64,000 nucleotides of DNA from Sporothrix humicola (GCA_021396245.1 WNYE01000001.1:868001-932000), one strand, 5' to 3'; positions 36,801-50,572 are shown, counted from the stretch's first letter. Notes: generated by a model not told the origin, from the sequence alone. A program made the numbers and translations.

Positions 36801-39800
36801 CCGACACTCCTCGCATCTTTACTTTGGCCCACGAGGAGGAGTCCACCATCGATCGTCTCGACCTTCGCCGACCTTGTCCCTGCTTATCGCTTCACCGAAA
36901 AGGAAACTCCCAAGTTTTATATGCGCTGTTTCTTTTCGTGTTTGTGCTTTCATTCTCCTGTGTGCGTGGGCCTCTATTTTTTTTTTTTTTTTTTTGGAAT
37001 AAATTTCAGTGAAATGTTATTTTATTAATTTATTCTGCTGCCTTTCTTGCGCTTTCCGCTTAGCACTTCGTCCGAAACACCGACTCCAAAATCTACCACA
37101 AGCGCCAGGCCAAAAGGTTACCCGAAGATCTGCCACCATCCCAGGCCCATTGCGTCGTAGGGCCACTGTCTGTGTGGCATTCCTCCCCAAAATCCAGAGT
37201 GAGGATATTGGACAACTTGATGTGCCAACGTAGTACGTCTCGCACGAAATTCGTTCGGCAGAGCAGAAAGCAGAGGAACAGTTTTTGTGGACTCTCGACC
37301 CAGTTCTCGCGCCAGTTTCGACTGTCTCGTCCAGCATTCGGACCCGTCTACCAATCGCCCAGTGTCTTCGTTTCTAGCTCTTCTCCTCTTCTTTTCTAGC
37401 CTGCTGTTTCTACTCCAGTAGTTCCCAGCTAACAAAGTGTCCCAGTCTTTTCTCTTGTCAAAAACGTTCCTGTTCTCCATCAGTCCATCTCCCCCTCCTT
37501 TTTTTCTTTCTTCGCTGGGCGGTGCCTGCTGGAAGGAAGCCTTCCTATTTGCTGGATATTTTTTTGGTCTTTTCTCTTTTGGCTGCCAGCCAGAGCAAAT
37601 GGCACCAAGGACGTTTCGGTGCTGATCACACACTCTGGCAAGCAGCCTCCCTCCAGGCCTATCAGGTTAGGTTGGAAAAGAAAGAGAAACCAAGCTAGCG
37701 TGGTGTTTTTAGCTGCTCTCTCTCTCTCACTGCCATTTGTCTACCACAGATCTCTTTCTTTTTATCCCAAATTATTTTCACGTCTACTTAATTTAACCTC
37801 CATTTACGCTGAACTTGCCAACCATTCGAGAAGTATCTGTACTTTCACACTTTCAACTTCACAAAGATGCTCACATAACACTCTTGCCTCCACTAACAAC
37901 CGATCGGGAGATGATGGAGAACAATGCAACCGCTTCAGCAGCCTAGACCCGCCATCGACCTTCTGGTAGCTGTTGTCTGACTTTGAGCGTGGGCTAATTG
38001 ACATCAATTAAAATAAATCAGAAAAGAGGGAGAGGGGCTCGAGGGGTTCATCTGAACACACAAGCACCCCCCCTTCGTCCCCCCAAGACACTCCTCCAAA
38101 AAACAGGGTCCTCTACCCTCCTCCTCCCCAAGGGTATCACTGGGATTCGATTCGATCTGCTGGTCCCCTGGTCTCACATCCTTTGTCTCCATTTGTTCGT
38201 GAGCGTGAGTGTGTGTGTTTGTGTGCCTGCATGTTTTCCGATTGCTTTGGTCCTCGTCGTCAGAAGCGTTTGCTCGTTTCTGTGCTCGCTTTTGGCCCCC
38301 CAAACAGGATTGTGCATCGTGCATGCTCGGCAAGCTGGCGCATGCCAGCGCGTCTGTTTGTTAATTTTGTGTGTTCTCAGCTCAAGGTCCCTCAAGGGGG
38401 GTGTGAGTGCCATCCTTCGTGCCTTTCGCTTCTGTAGGACGATGCTGATCGTGCATCGTTATTTGCCCTCTTTGTTTATGGTGTCCTTTGGCTCTTTATT
38501 CCGGCGTATTTTGGTTTATTTGATTCTGCGATTCTTTTTGTCCCTTTTATTGTCTTTTCTTGTTTCAGATTGCCTTTCACGTCATTCCCCACTCACGCAC
38601 CCGGCAACCTCCGGCGGCTCTGTCTCCTCCATCTTTTCGACGGCAACATGAACTCTGACCGCCACATCAATTTGTATGTAGCTTGTAACCCGTGGATTAT
38701 CACGATTCCTGTCTGCCAGCTACTCTGAGTTATTTTCGTCTCTCGTGTTTGTCGTTTAATATTGTGTTTTATTATTTCTCTTTTCTTCGTATTCTCTTCT
38801 TTTTCAACTAGTTGTCCTTTACTCCATGATGTTTTTTTTTTTTTTTTTTAATTTAATAATTATTTCCAAAATAAATGAGAATAGTTCGCAACTCCTCACC
38901 ATTCTGCCCCAACATCCAATATTCTCCTTGTCACCACTGATAGTAGCCTGGTCTGGAACCAATTTTGCTTTTTGGACTCTTCTCGACCTCCGACTAGTCT
39001 GCCGTTCTGTCATTTCGCTCTTCGACGTATTGCCCGGAGTATTGGTTGTATCTCACGAAGGACAAGTAGTGTAGCCACAGCGTCATTTCAAGGGATTGCG
39101 ATTGCCTGCCGTACAAACAGAAACCTGAATGGAGGTCTTCCTGTTCGTCAATCCCATCAAGCCCACTTCTTCTCCACATGCCTGCTTTCTTTTCTTGCTC
39201 TGGGCACTGCCCTCTTCTTTCTTTTCTTCTTTCATCCAACGCCGTAGACGACTTGCCTAGTACTGCTCGACCATCAACGTCTGCCCGATCGTAGCCGCGA
39301 GTCTTTTACAAGCTTGGAAAGAGGAAGCTGTCTCTTTCCCACCACACCTCCCCGGAGCACAAGCACAGAAACGTCGTAGTGCCTCCCCCCTTTTCTCTCT
39401 GATCCTTTGTACTTTTGGTCCCTTTTCGTCACTTACAGACTATTCCCAACTCCCGGATCCATCGCCTTGGGTCTGTGGTCACCCGCAAGCGTTATTGTCT
39501 TGGCCCCAGATCCAGCCCTGGCCTGGTTCGGGCCCTGTGCCTGCCCCGTCGGTCCTATCTTTGGGTTTGGTTCCTTTGGCTCTTTGTGTAAGTTGCCATT
39601 GATATGCCATTGTCCAAAGCTGTACCTGCAAGTGTCTGTCCCGATGACGAGGCCAGTGCTAATGAGGGGAGACGTGGCCGGGCCTGGCCCCAAGCCACAA
39701 TTTCTTCAGTCCAGGTAGTAGCACAAAGTATTTTTGCTGCTGAATTGACCCTAACTGATATTGCTCCATGGCCCGCCCTTTTCTTGTTTAGCTGGATTTG

Positions 39801-41663
39801 TCTGCTAGATACAAAGGTACATAGCACCTGTACGGATGTCGTCCTCGGCCCTACCGCTTTAGGAGTAATCGCCAACGGCGACGGCAATGACAGAAGGACA
39901 CGACGCCACAAAGAACGCCAAAGAGACCGTCGCGTGAGCCCTATTAGGCACATGTAAAAACACCATGAAAAACGTGGGACATGATGCCATTGGAGCGCTT
40001 CTTTCGAATTTACGGGGTAGCTGCAACGTGAGATGGTGGTAGAACGAAGGCGTACCCGTCTTGAAAACAAGGGAGGCTCTACTACTATGTCGAGGCGAAA
40101 TAGAAAATGGCAAATCATGGTCGCAAGTCGCAAACCACAAGCTAACTCCACCCAAAAGCGACTGACGAATCACACGAAAGGAATGACAGAAACCAGAAGG
40201 AAAGCCAGGCACTTGACCTGGAGGACTAAAATGGGACAGGGGAAGAAGTGGAAGAGGAAAAAAAGAAACAGAAAAAAGAAATAAAAAAGAAAGAGAAAAC
40301 ATGCTCGCGCCCGAACCTCCCCTCTTCTAGACCCGCCCTATCTCGATCTGGCTGCAACCTGGCCTATTTGGGCAGTTCAAAACAGAAACTTCTCACATCA
40401 TGATGCGAGAAAGCAGGAAATTTGAAATTGCTCTAGGCGGAGGTTTGGAAAAAGTCAAGAAAACAAGACTCTGGGGAGTGTCGGACAGTTTTTTTTTTTT
40501 CTTTCTTCTTCTTTCTCGGTGGATTTTTCTGGAGCTTCTGGAGACTCGAGAGTCTCAGCTGGTTCAGCCCGGCTTGAACGGATGCTGATGTTGTGCGAGG
40601 TTTGTATTTTGCTTGCTTTCCTGTTTTGCAGGTTGCTACTTTTTGGGGTTCTTGTGTCTACCATCTTCTCTCTCTTCTCCCCTCTCTCCTCTCTCCTCCT
40701 CCCCCCTCCCTCCACTCAGCCCGTTTTGCCTTTTGCCTGCAGGGTAGCGTTGTTGTCGACGTGCCACCGTGCCACCGCACCGCATGTGGCTTTTTTGGGT
40801 CCCTTTTTGGGTCAAAGTCGTTGGGCCGGTACATGCATCTTACGTTAAAATACACGGAAAGGCAAGGTAGCTATCCCGTAAGATGCAGGGCCAAACTGGA
40901 GTAAGATACAAAAATTCAAAAAAAAAAAAATTTATGCGGTGTGCTGGAAACTGGGGCTAGCCGGCCGTTGCCACTCTGGCCCTCGTGGCCTGGGCCCTGG
41001 GATCAGTGCGGATCGGGTCAGAGCTTTTCGGCCTTTTTGAGCCTTTTCATGAAAGTTTGCCTCTGAAACTACTGAGGCGGATCTCTCGAACACAGAGCTA
41101 AAGGCGTTCCAAAGTATCCAAGGCACACAAATTACCATGCAATTAAGATACATTAAATCCCAAAATCTGGACTTGGTACATCTCATCCCTTCCGGATCAG
41201 CTTCCCTCCCGGATGCCAAGACCTGGGCTGGCTTTGGCTGGGTCAGGGCCCGCGTGGTTGTCTGATTTTTGGAGGAGACCTTTTGGGGATCCTGATGATT
41301 TTTACTTAAGATTTTCTTCTTTTCCCCTTCATTCTTTTCTGGCCCTTTGGCCCATTTGGCCTCTTTTAAACTTTGATTTTCCCTTAGTGCCGCGGTTTTT
41401 TCTCATGCTACTACGGGCAGTTATTTTTTCTTTTTTGAAATTTCTCTAGTGTACGGAGTATTCGACGGACAGTGTCTTGTCGCAAAGCCGGTACTCTGAA
41501 ATGAAAAGAATGTGGCACACCGTTTGTCCCGGCGATGCTCTCCGTACGAGTACGAGTATTGCTTGGTGCCGACCTGGGCTCCTCTTTTTGCTGTAATTTT
41601 TATTTTATTTTATTTACGTAGTATTTAATTGTTCTCCTCTTAATGGGTTGTTCTTATTCGACG

Positions 41664-41687
41664 TCCTTGTCCTTGTCCTTGTCCTTG
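41664..41687 (+). repeat. TCCTTG hexamer repeat, four copies
   Basis: Four exact tandem copies of TCCTTG in pyrimidine-rich intergenic DNA. Confidence 0.85.
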
Positions 41688-44600
41688 TACCTCCACCCCT
41701 CCTCCAACTGGTGGTCTGTCAGCTCGACCGACGGTGCTAGCTCAAGCAGCGCAGGCTAGTCTCCCGCAAGGATCCTTGCCATTCGTCATTTCTCTTATCC
41801 AGGCCTGCTTTTATGACATTGGATTGTGTTATTGATAAAACGGCCGGCGCATCGCTGGATCTCAGGCCCGGCACTGGCACGGCCGGTGTTCTGGGGGGCA
41901 GTGCCTGTTGCTTTCTTTGGTTTCTTTGGCTTGTTGGTGCCGTTGGCTCCATTCCTAGCGTTGGTCTGGGATGGCTCTTGTGTCGACTTGTTTCTTTACC
42001 CTCTTTTCTGTCGAGCTTGTCCTGTCTGGCTTCCTATTTTGGCATCTGAGTTTGGCCACGCTCTCCTGCCATTGTCCGTGTTCTGGATATTTTCCCCATT
42101 CAGGCTTGTTAGTACGACGTAACGAGGCAAAAGGGCAGGTCGAAAGTAGGCCGCCCCTGTTAGCATTTGACGCCAAAAAACATTGCCTCGCAAGATACAC
42201 ACTTTTGCAACGGCTTTGTGCCCCATCTTCAAGTACCGTAGCCTCGTGTCTTGTGAGTTGCGCCTTGTTAGTTGTCGTCGTAGTCTGCGTCTATTTTCTG
42301 TCATCTGTTGTTTGGTTGGTTGTTGATGTGACATTTAGTGTTGTATCCCTTTTAATTCTAAATTTAATTTATCAATTACTTAATCTTCTTTTTCTTGTTT
42401 GTTCACAAGGAAAAGAGACTCGACTCGGTCGTGCCCAGTCTCTCCTTGGGCTCGACATGCATTGGCTTGGCCGGCGGGCTCACATGCACGTGCAAAGGAC
42501 ATGCAGATGCAAAAGAAGGGTGCAGAACCGGCGCAGAAACAGGTCCTGGTGCAGAACCAGAAGTAACCCTACTCCGTCCAGCTCGCTCGTTCTTACCGAC
42601 AAAAGTTGCAGAGTCGCAAGTTGCGATAGGCTGCCTCTCCTGTCCAGACTCCCCTTTCTCTCATCCTCTTGTTCTCTATGATTTCTTTCGCCCTCCCGCC
42701 CCATTCCACACAAGCCTGTCCGCATTCCCATGCCCGCCCCAATGGCCCTTTCCCACCTGTTTCCCATCCCATTGTCCAATATCATTGCTGTTTTTGCTGT
42801 CTTCCGCCTTCCCATACCTCTTCCGATCCATTTCCCATCCCAACCCAACCCCTCTCTTATTCTGTCGCCATCATGCTCGACTTTGCTGGCCGATGTTGGT
42901 TTTTGTTGGCTGTCGTTGGTTGTTTCTGCATCTGCCACCTTGTCCCAGCCCAACTCCTGATAATTTGTGCGTTATGCGTGTACGAAGTACTCCAGCTCGT
43001 GTGTTCCCATGTCGTAATTAAAGCGAGCTGGAGTTGTAGTCTGGCTGACAACCTATTTTGCGGCCTGGCTTTGCGTCATTTCCACGGCTGTGCGTCTGTG
43101 CAGTCTGGTAATACACATTGCTATTCAAGTATCTTTCGTCGCACTCATAGGGTGCAACAGATTCGAGCTCAGACAAAACAGCCAAAGCAGCCAGCCAGAT
43201 AGGCTTGATCTCGCAACCCAGACACACTCACATTCACTCAGTCTCAAACCGTGCCTGTATCCTGTATATCTGTGTCTGTGTCCACCAGTGCGTCTGTGGG
43301 CGTCGATTTCCCAGACGGATGGGTTCCTTAGATCGATGGGTTCATTTCTTATACCCGTCCCCATAATTTTTCTCGACACGCCCACCCCTCCCCCTTCTTT
43401 TCTCATTCTTCGACGTACACAGTATGTTTCAACGGTTTACTTTCACACCTCTTCCTTTTTTTTCCCCTTTACACAGTTTGTTCTTCCTTTCCATTTTTAT
43501 TTGATTGCCGGATTCACGCTCCACGCATCGGCTTGTTTTCTTAGGCCACACCCCTCCACTCTCTCCACCCATTTCTTTTTTTTTTTTCTTTTCTTTCTTT
43601 TTGTCTTCTCTTGTCTTCTGCCGTCTTGTCGTCTTGTCGTCTCGCCCCCCTCTTTCTTTGCTTGCACTCCTCCACATTTGTTTTTGCCTTCTTTTTGCTC
43701 ACGCTGCTTCGGTCGCCCATCTCAATGATCGAGAAACCACACAATTACTGTTACTGGGCAAAGAAAATAGACACTGTCCACAGGGCTCCATACTTTGCTC
43801 TCCCCTTTTCAGCCACCAAGAACATTTGTCCACTATCCTCCGCCGTCTCCATTTCCATATTTCCTCAGTTCCTCAGATTTGCGCATTTGCACAGCTGCCC
43901 ACTCTTTCCCAAGCTTCCCTGATTTTAATTCTCGCAGCCGGGCAAGCTTCCTCCATCCTGTGCCAGCAATAAGCGCCCAGTCATCATCAGTGAGGGGCAA
44001 CGCGCCTGGCCGCTTTTCCATAGTCGAGTTGTCGAGTCGTCGAGTCGTCGTGAAGTGGGTTTTTCGTGCAAGACCAGCTTTAACCAGCTGTCAGAAGCTT
44101 GTCTGCTTGCCCACCTTTGTCCCTTCTTTTGTCGGGCGTGGCGCTTGTCATCGGCCGAGCTATTTTGTCACCTGCTACTATCATCTCTTTCTGCCACTCT
44201 GTGATGCCTCTAGCTAGCACCGGCGGCCTGTCATCATCCATCGCCGCCGCCACAGCCGTCTCTGTCCTTTTTTGCTGCTCTATTTTCTGTCACTGGCACA
44301 CGACCTCAAGATAGACGCGCAACGCCCCAAAACAGCGCGGGGGTTTGACCGGACACGCAGGGTGCACATGGCACAGACACAAGAGCCACCGATAACACTC
44401 CAGAAGGAATAGGGCCAGGCGAAGGACCTGGCTACCGCTACCGACTGCTGCGGGCCCGGAGAAGACAGGAGGCAGAAGGAGGCGAGAATCAGACAGGCGG
44501 TTGATCAAAAAGAGGGCTAAAGTTACAAGTCCCAGGGAAAGAAGGGAGCTAGTCACCGACTTGCGCTCGCGCGGCGCATCCAGTCCCACAGCTAAGGAAG

Positions 44601-45141
44601 ACAGGCTCGACTGGCACGACTGCCACGACTGGCACACCCGGTAGGAAAGCAAAGCTGGCGCGAGAGAAGGCAGGTGCAAACGACAACAAAACAACACCGG
44701 GTAGGAGAACATTCGTGGCAGGTACGGCCGGCAGTGAGCGGCCTTCGCTTCAACGATCCAGAACAACAGCAACAGCCCAACGAGGAAAGAACAATGGGTG
44801 GCACGGTACACTGGTAAATAAAAAAGGAAAGAAACAAAAAGAAAGCAGGAGCCAAAAGAAAACACGGGCCAACAATAAGGCACCAGAGGCGAAAGGAGCC
44901 AAAAAGGGCCAAATAAGAGAACAATAGGGCCAAAACACCAAAAGAAAAGAACCAAAGGACCAAAAGGCTCAAAGCTTCAGAAAGACGAAAAGGCCAACTC
45001 GCAGACAAACCCGCGACTGAGCATTCAGCAGCGTACACACTGCGAGCCCGAACCTGCGAGTATATCATCTGCAGACAATGTAGGAGAACCCCACACACCC
45101 TGAGAAGACGCCCTGGCTCTAACCAACTGTTTGCTTTACTG

Positions 45142-46455
45142 TTGCTCTCTGCGTCTACTACAGACTACGGTCGTCTTATGCTTCCTCTCATATATAGCTC
45201 CTTCCACACCTTGCCCGATCTTGAGTTGCTTTTGCTTTGGGCCATCTCTCCGGGCCCTAGCTCGTCGTCCCTTTGCTCCTTCCCCCTAGACGTTGTTAAC
45301 CTCTTTCCTCAGACGTCTGTTTGCTCTTTCCTGTCCTGGACGACGTGTCTGTTTCGGCTGCTTTTTTCTTTATTTTTTTCTGCTCCTATTTCTCTATTTT
45401 TTTCTTATTCACACATTGTCTCATTGGCGGCTTCATTTTGCTCTTGCCCCTTTGCGACATCTTGGTGGTTGCGGCTTCCCCCCAAAACCCTATTTTGCCT
45501 TCTTTTTTGTACTCTTTGGGTTTTTGGCCTGTTACGCGACTCGCCGGCGGCACCTTCCTCTTGTTCGTCGTTTTTCCTCTTTCCTTCCTCCTCACATTCT
45601 TTCCCTCTTGTCAATTCGCTCTTTCCTAAAATCTCGACTTTGCTCCTTCTCTCTTTTCTCGCCCATCCCCTTCGCCCCCTTTCCCATTATTGTTGTTCTA
45701 TTATTTCTCGCTCGCCCTCACCCTCTTCTTCTCCCACCAACTTCTTCTTCCTCCCACCGCCGTCTCGAACTTTACAATTTTGGACTTCTGATCATTCTCT
45801 CGACAGCCTGCCAAGGGGGCACTTTGTGCGTCTTTTTCTACTCCCCCATTGTTATTTTGCCATATCCAAGCCCCCCGTCCCGCAGCAACTAGTCAAAAGA
45901 GCAAAACCACCTACGACTTTTTCTGCTTCCTTTTGTCGCCAGCTCTTATTTCTTACTCTTAATCTTTTATTCCCCTAGGTTTCCTCGCCCTCGACATAAG
46001 GTCCTGCTCGTCATCTTTTCCCCACGCCAAACACCTTTGGGAAAAGTAAAAAAGGGCCAAAGCAGCACACGGAAACACAACGGCCAGCACACATCCCGCT
46101 CGTTAGCTCTGTTTACCAGCAGGCGTTCGTCAACTTCAAGCATCTTTTGTGTGGTTTTTACTTGGGTGTGTGTTTTTTCCCGTTCCCTTCTTGTTCCCGT
46201 CCTTCCGTCAGCCTTGGCTCTTTTTGAGCTTTTGGCAGCTTGGAAAGCTTTGTTATTTTGCTTCTCTTATTACCTTTTCTCTCTTTTGTTTCCTTTTTTC
46301 TTACTCTTTCTTCTGGTGGTTGCGTGTTCGCAGTGTCTTGAGTCGATCTCTCGAGGTTCCGTCCCTGTCAAGCCAATTTTCTCTTTTGAAGAGAAACCAA
46401 CAGGAGCTTCGAGCCCGTCTCGAGCCACGCGCGTTACGCGTGTGAGAGGAGTGTC
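45142..46455 (+). promoter_or_regulatory. Pyrimidine-rich promoter/leader of the Clr5-ankyrin gene
   Basis: The plus strand is strongly T/C-rich over about 1.3 kb before the start codon, with long runs of CTTTTTC type. Filamentous-fungal regulator genes often have long CT-rich promoters and leaders. The resulting open frames (for example 45142-45978) are by-products of the composition. No exact transcription start can be set. Confidence 0.35.
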
Positions 46456-49400
46456 ATGGCGCCGGCGAACCCTCCGGCTCGTGAGCTGGACGGCGGTTCT
46501 GGCGCGGGCGCTGGCTCCGGCGGAAGTGGCAGCGGCGGCGGCGGCAGTAGCAGCAAAGGCGGCAAGGGGAGCAGCACAGTCCCGGGACGCATCGGACGGC
46601 CGCCACAATGGACGAGCACGCGCTCGCGGAAGCTTGTGCGGCTCTACATGTACTCGACACTGTCGGTCGACAAAATCCTCAAGGTGCTGGAGGACGATGT
46701 GTTCAAGCCAAGGTAAGCAAAATTTTGGGAAAATAACGTGTGACGAGGCTCTCTGGCAAGCGAAAACCCTGAACTCGACCAAACTACGACAAGAAGCCAG
46801 CAACAAAGCAAAAGTGACAAAGGAGGCAACAAATATGAGGACGGCGGCATGAAAACAACAAAAAGAGGACGAAACTTGCAGCAAAATCGACATGTAAACA
46901 AAACGAGGCTCGCGAGGCTGCCAGAGAGCCTCATTGACGAGAACAGCGTTTATTCACACTATTTCCGACTACAGAAAGAACTCGGCTCAAAAGACCATTC
47001 ACAACATGCTGGATCATGATCCACGGTATTTGCGCCCAGAATCGCGTGAGGACATGAACCAGCGCGTCAAGCTGCTCGCCGGCTCGACTCAGCGTAAGCG
47101 CCGGTCCTGGAAGAAGCACGGCGAGGTGCCCCAGCATCACCAGCAGCAACAGCACCAGCAGCATCCGAATTCGCAGTATCAGCAGCAACCGCCTCTCCCG
47201 CCCCCGATGGGCCATTCTTCCGGCTACGACGACGGCATGCTTCATGGAATCAAGCCCGAGATGGGCCACGGATCCAGTCTCAGCCACTTGCCACAGCATT
47301 CGCAGAATCAGCATCCGCAGCAACATCACCAGCATTCTCATCACGCTCAGCACCCGCAGCACGCACAGCATTCGCACCAGTCGCAGCATCTCCAGCATCC
47401 CCATCATGTGCAGCATCAGCAGCCTCACCATCAGCAGCAGTACTCTCAGCACCAGCTGCCGCCACAGCCGCATCACCTTTCGCAGCAATATCCTAGCCAG
47501 GCATCGCCCACGTACCTGCCACCTCCTCAGAATCTCCACCAGCATCACCCACAGCAGCAGCAGCAGCAACCGTACCATGACTTTTACCAAACGCAGTATC
47601 AGCAACAGCCGCCGCCGCCCCCCCAGCCGACGCAGCACCAGCAGTATCCCCTGAGTATGCAGCAGATGACGACACACAGCGCCCCTCAGTTTATGGGCGG
47701 TGGTTGGAACAGCGTGTACGATAACCAGCCACAGACCGCAGATCCTGCATCTCGTCTTACCATGAACAGCTCGTTCGACCTGGCACAGCACCAAACGGGC
47801 ATGGCGCCGCTCCATGCACCGCAGCAACATCCGAGCCATTCACAGCACCTTCATCATCAGCACCCGCACCACGCGCAGCAGCAGCATCAGCACCCCCATG
47901 CAGCACACGGCCAACCGCACCACCATTACCACCCGAACGACCACGGCGGCATGGATGGCCACGGAAGTCTCAACACTTTGGGCGGCGGGATCACGAGCAG
48001 CCACCTGCCTCTGTTTGGTGAAAATTCCCGGCAGCGGCGCATGAGCTCGGCAGCATATTCGACGGATTCGGACGCTTCTTCAGACGTCAGCACGGAAACG
48101 ATTCAGGATCTGAAGAACCGCCTCTCGGGATGTTCGACACACTATGCCAACCAAATCGCCAATTTGTTGCGCAGATTCACGATCAGCAATGGATCAGACG
48201 ACCCTTCGTCTCCGTCGCCCTCGGTCGTTCTTTCGGGTCCTCGCGGCAGCAACGAGAACAGTACAGACCCGCACCGGATCCGGAAGCTTTGGCGGCAGAA
48301 GAAGCAGAGGATCCGCAGCAACAGCGTGAGCAGCAACAGCAGCAGCGGCAGTTTCGACGTGTTCGACAGCGATGTAGATGTTTACGGCGAGCCCGAGGAC
48401 GACGATGCAACGCGCCGTGGCCACAGCAGCCATGGCGGCAGCAATCCTGCCAGTGTAACGGGCGGCACGAGCCCGGATGGACGCGAGGACGACCACCCAC
48501 GTGCCCGGCGTGCTGTAGGAGCCAAGACTGGCACGTCCTCATCGGCAAATGCAACGACGATTCTCGGAGCCAGCGGCGACAACGCAGGAAATCCGCGCCT
48601 TGTGCTTCCGGGCGACTTTTTCAACGCGTACCAGTACCGTGACGATGCGAACTGCCCTTATCACAACAAGGAGCAGCTGATGCGCGACGAGCAGGAAAAG
48701 CGGCAGCGGCAGGCCGAAGAGGAGCAGAACGACCGCAGAGGAGGCCGTGGTGCAAATGGCGTCAACGCGAAGCCTCCACGCGAGAAGCGCTGCTGGTGTG
48801 CAATTGCGGATGCGGTCGGCTCTATTGCTGTTGAGGATGGCTCTTTCTGGGTCCTGTCCGACGGGCGGCTCACCCCTGATGCTCAGGCAATGGTCCATGA
48901 ACCAACGCAGCAGCGCCATCAACTTGCTCGGCGGGACCGTTTTGGTCACTCGATGTTGCATTTGTTTGCGTCCCGTGAGGGTCTGCAGATGCAGCTCCTT
49001 GCCATGGTTCTCAACTGTGACGATGCCACGCTTCTGGCTGCCAACACGGCTGGACAGACGTTCCTGCATGTTCTGGCTCCTGGCTGGTTTGTCGGCCTCC
49101 ATGAGCCATATTCGCCTCTGGTGCAGCTTCTCGCGCATCTGCGGAACCGTGTGCGCCAGCCGCCACCCGGCGGCAGTGGAGCGAATGATGCAGCAGAAGA
49201 CGTCAACAGCCCCGGAAATGCGATTGCTCACCTGATTTATGCGACCGACGTCTACGGCCGCAGCTTCTTCCACCGCTTCAGCACCTTTGTCAGCGACCCG
49301 AATATTATCGCCAACATTCTCGTCCCGCACTACGACCGCTCAGCGCTGTCAAGACGCGATGCTTTCGCCCATGTTCCTCTAGCCATTATGGGCGCTGGTT

Positions 49401-50572
49401 GTAACGGCGGCAGCAGTAGTGCAAGCATCGGCGGAACTGACGACTACGGTTCATGGCAGCAGAACTCCTCGCCGACAAAGCAGCACATGCAGAGACAGAG
49501 CATTCCCTCGCTCCAGTTCCCAGGACAGACTCTCTCGCCACGCTACGACGACGATGGCCAGGGCCAAAACCAGACCCTTGTCGGCGGGTCTCCTTCGCCC
49601 ACAGCAACGCCTGCGCTTGGCGGCGGCAACGTCCCGACAGTATTCTCGAGCGAAGACGCTTTTATCCGCCACCACGAGTCGCTTCTCCGGACCGTCACGG
49701 CATCCGACAACAACCCGAGCGTGGAGGACCCCGAGGGTCGCAACGGTCTGCACTGTCTGGCCGAGGCCATAGTCGACAAGCGCATCATGGACGACCACCG
49801 CAACGCACTCAGCGCCGGCCGGAAGCCCCCGAAGAAGAAGACGCTCGACAAGAAGGATCCCAATGCAGCCTCGACCGGCAGCAGCAGCAGCTTTATGAAC
49901 GGCTTACTTCTCGGCGGCGAGAGCGGCAGCGTCAGCGACGGAATCAGCGGCGGCCCGACCTACAGCAGCACAAGCCCGTACATGAACAATCCCGCACTCG
50001 GCGGCGCGACCTCGGCACAGAGCCTCTTGCATACTCCTGCCGACGGTGCGCAGATGGCCACACGCCTACGCCTTGTCCAAGGCCTGCTGTCGCCCCCGAT
50101 CGTTGTTGACGTCAACCACTACGACCGCCGTGGCCAGACTGTGCTGACTGCGTTTGTTGTGCACATTGCCGACGACCAGGAGGACAAGGCCAAGAGCCTC
50201 GTCGCCATCCTCGAGACTCTGCTGTCAGCCGGCGCCCGCATCGAAGGCCGCAACCGCCGCGGCGAGACCGCGCTGCTTGTCGCCGCCCGTCTCGGCCGCA
50301 AGATTGCCCTGACTACACTCCTCGACCACGGTGCCAATGTGCACACCCGCGACGCCGCCGGCCGCAGTGTTCTCGACGTTCTCGACATGCAGTGCCGTCG
50401 CCAGGGACGCAACAACGTTGCTCTCTACGGCCGTCTCGAGGCCTGCCGCGTCCTGCTTACGAGCATCAAGCAGCTGCCTCTGGGCGTCAAGCAGCGCCCG
50501 ACCTTGATGGACGAGTGGACAATCGTGCACCGGCGCGGGCCGGAGCCGCGCGACATCAACATGGCCATGTAG
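46456..50572 (+). CDS. Clr5-domain protein with ankyrin-type repeats
   Basis: Predicted regulator of 1284 residues. Exon 1 is 46456-46712 and exon 2 is 46975-50572; the 262-nt intron has a GTAAGC donor and a CTACAG acceptor. Splicing joins KVLEDDVFKPR to KNSAQKTIHNML, and this junction is needed to complete a Clr5 domain (about residues 52-108), a fungal helical domain seen at N-termini of putative DNA-binding or chromatin proteins. A Gly/Ser-rich leader precedes it, with GRIGRPP just before. Residues about 138-405 form a His/Gln/Pro-rich region with many QH, HP and QQ runs. A Ser/Arg region and an Arg/Glu stretch follow. Ankyrin-like units appear at about 740-860 (DRFGHSMLHLFA, NTAGQTFLHVLA) and about 1128-1245 (NRRGETALLVAARLGR, DHGANVHTRDAAGRSVLDVL). 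The ankyrins suggest protein partners. The target is unknown. The start ATG lies in the context GTGTCATGGCG. Confidence 0.92.

Larger units (their letters stand above)
24141..46455. other. 22-kb gene-poor span
   Basis: I find no convincing protein gene, tRNA or rRNA here. Open frames above 100 codons exist, but they translate to Ser/Leu/Phe-rich or Arg/Lys-rich low-complexity products of homopyrimidine or homopurine DNA, and most start at TTG or GTG only. From about 36 kb onward the plus strand is mostly pyrimidine-rich, with purine-rich stretches near 40.0-40.5 and 44.3-45.0 kb. T20-type runs occur near 36970 and 38830. Seven of the ten TACGGAGTA sites in the window lie between 31.6 and 35.4 kb. 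It could hold long leaders, non-coding transcripts or very divergent small genes. Confidence 0.5.

Noticed and set aside
36970..36995. Long T run that could be the poly(A) tail of a reverse-strand retroposon
   Set aside because: I found no flanking direct repeats like those at 15606/15716. Homopolymer runs are common in this DNA.
37998..38651. 217-codon plus-strand open frame
   Set aside because: Mixed Lys/Arg start and Val/Leu/Phe tail with no domain. It coincides with T/C-rich DNA.
41971..43728. Three overlapping plus-strand frames of 208-236 codons
   Set aside because: They overlap each other in different frames and all follow pyrimidine-rich composition. None shows family features or splice-consistent starts.
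44290..44955. 221-codon minus-strand open frame with many hydrophobic residues
   Set aside because: The hydrophobic product comes from purine-rich plus-strand DNA read backwards. There is no motif or plausible start context.
45142..45978. 278-codon plus-strand open frame
   Set aside because: It translates a homopyrimidine tract into Ser/Leu/Phe/Pro only. This is a composition effect in the leader of the Clr5-ankyrin gene.
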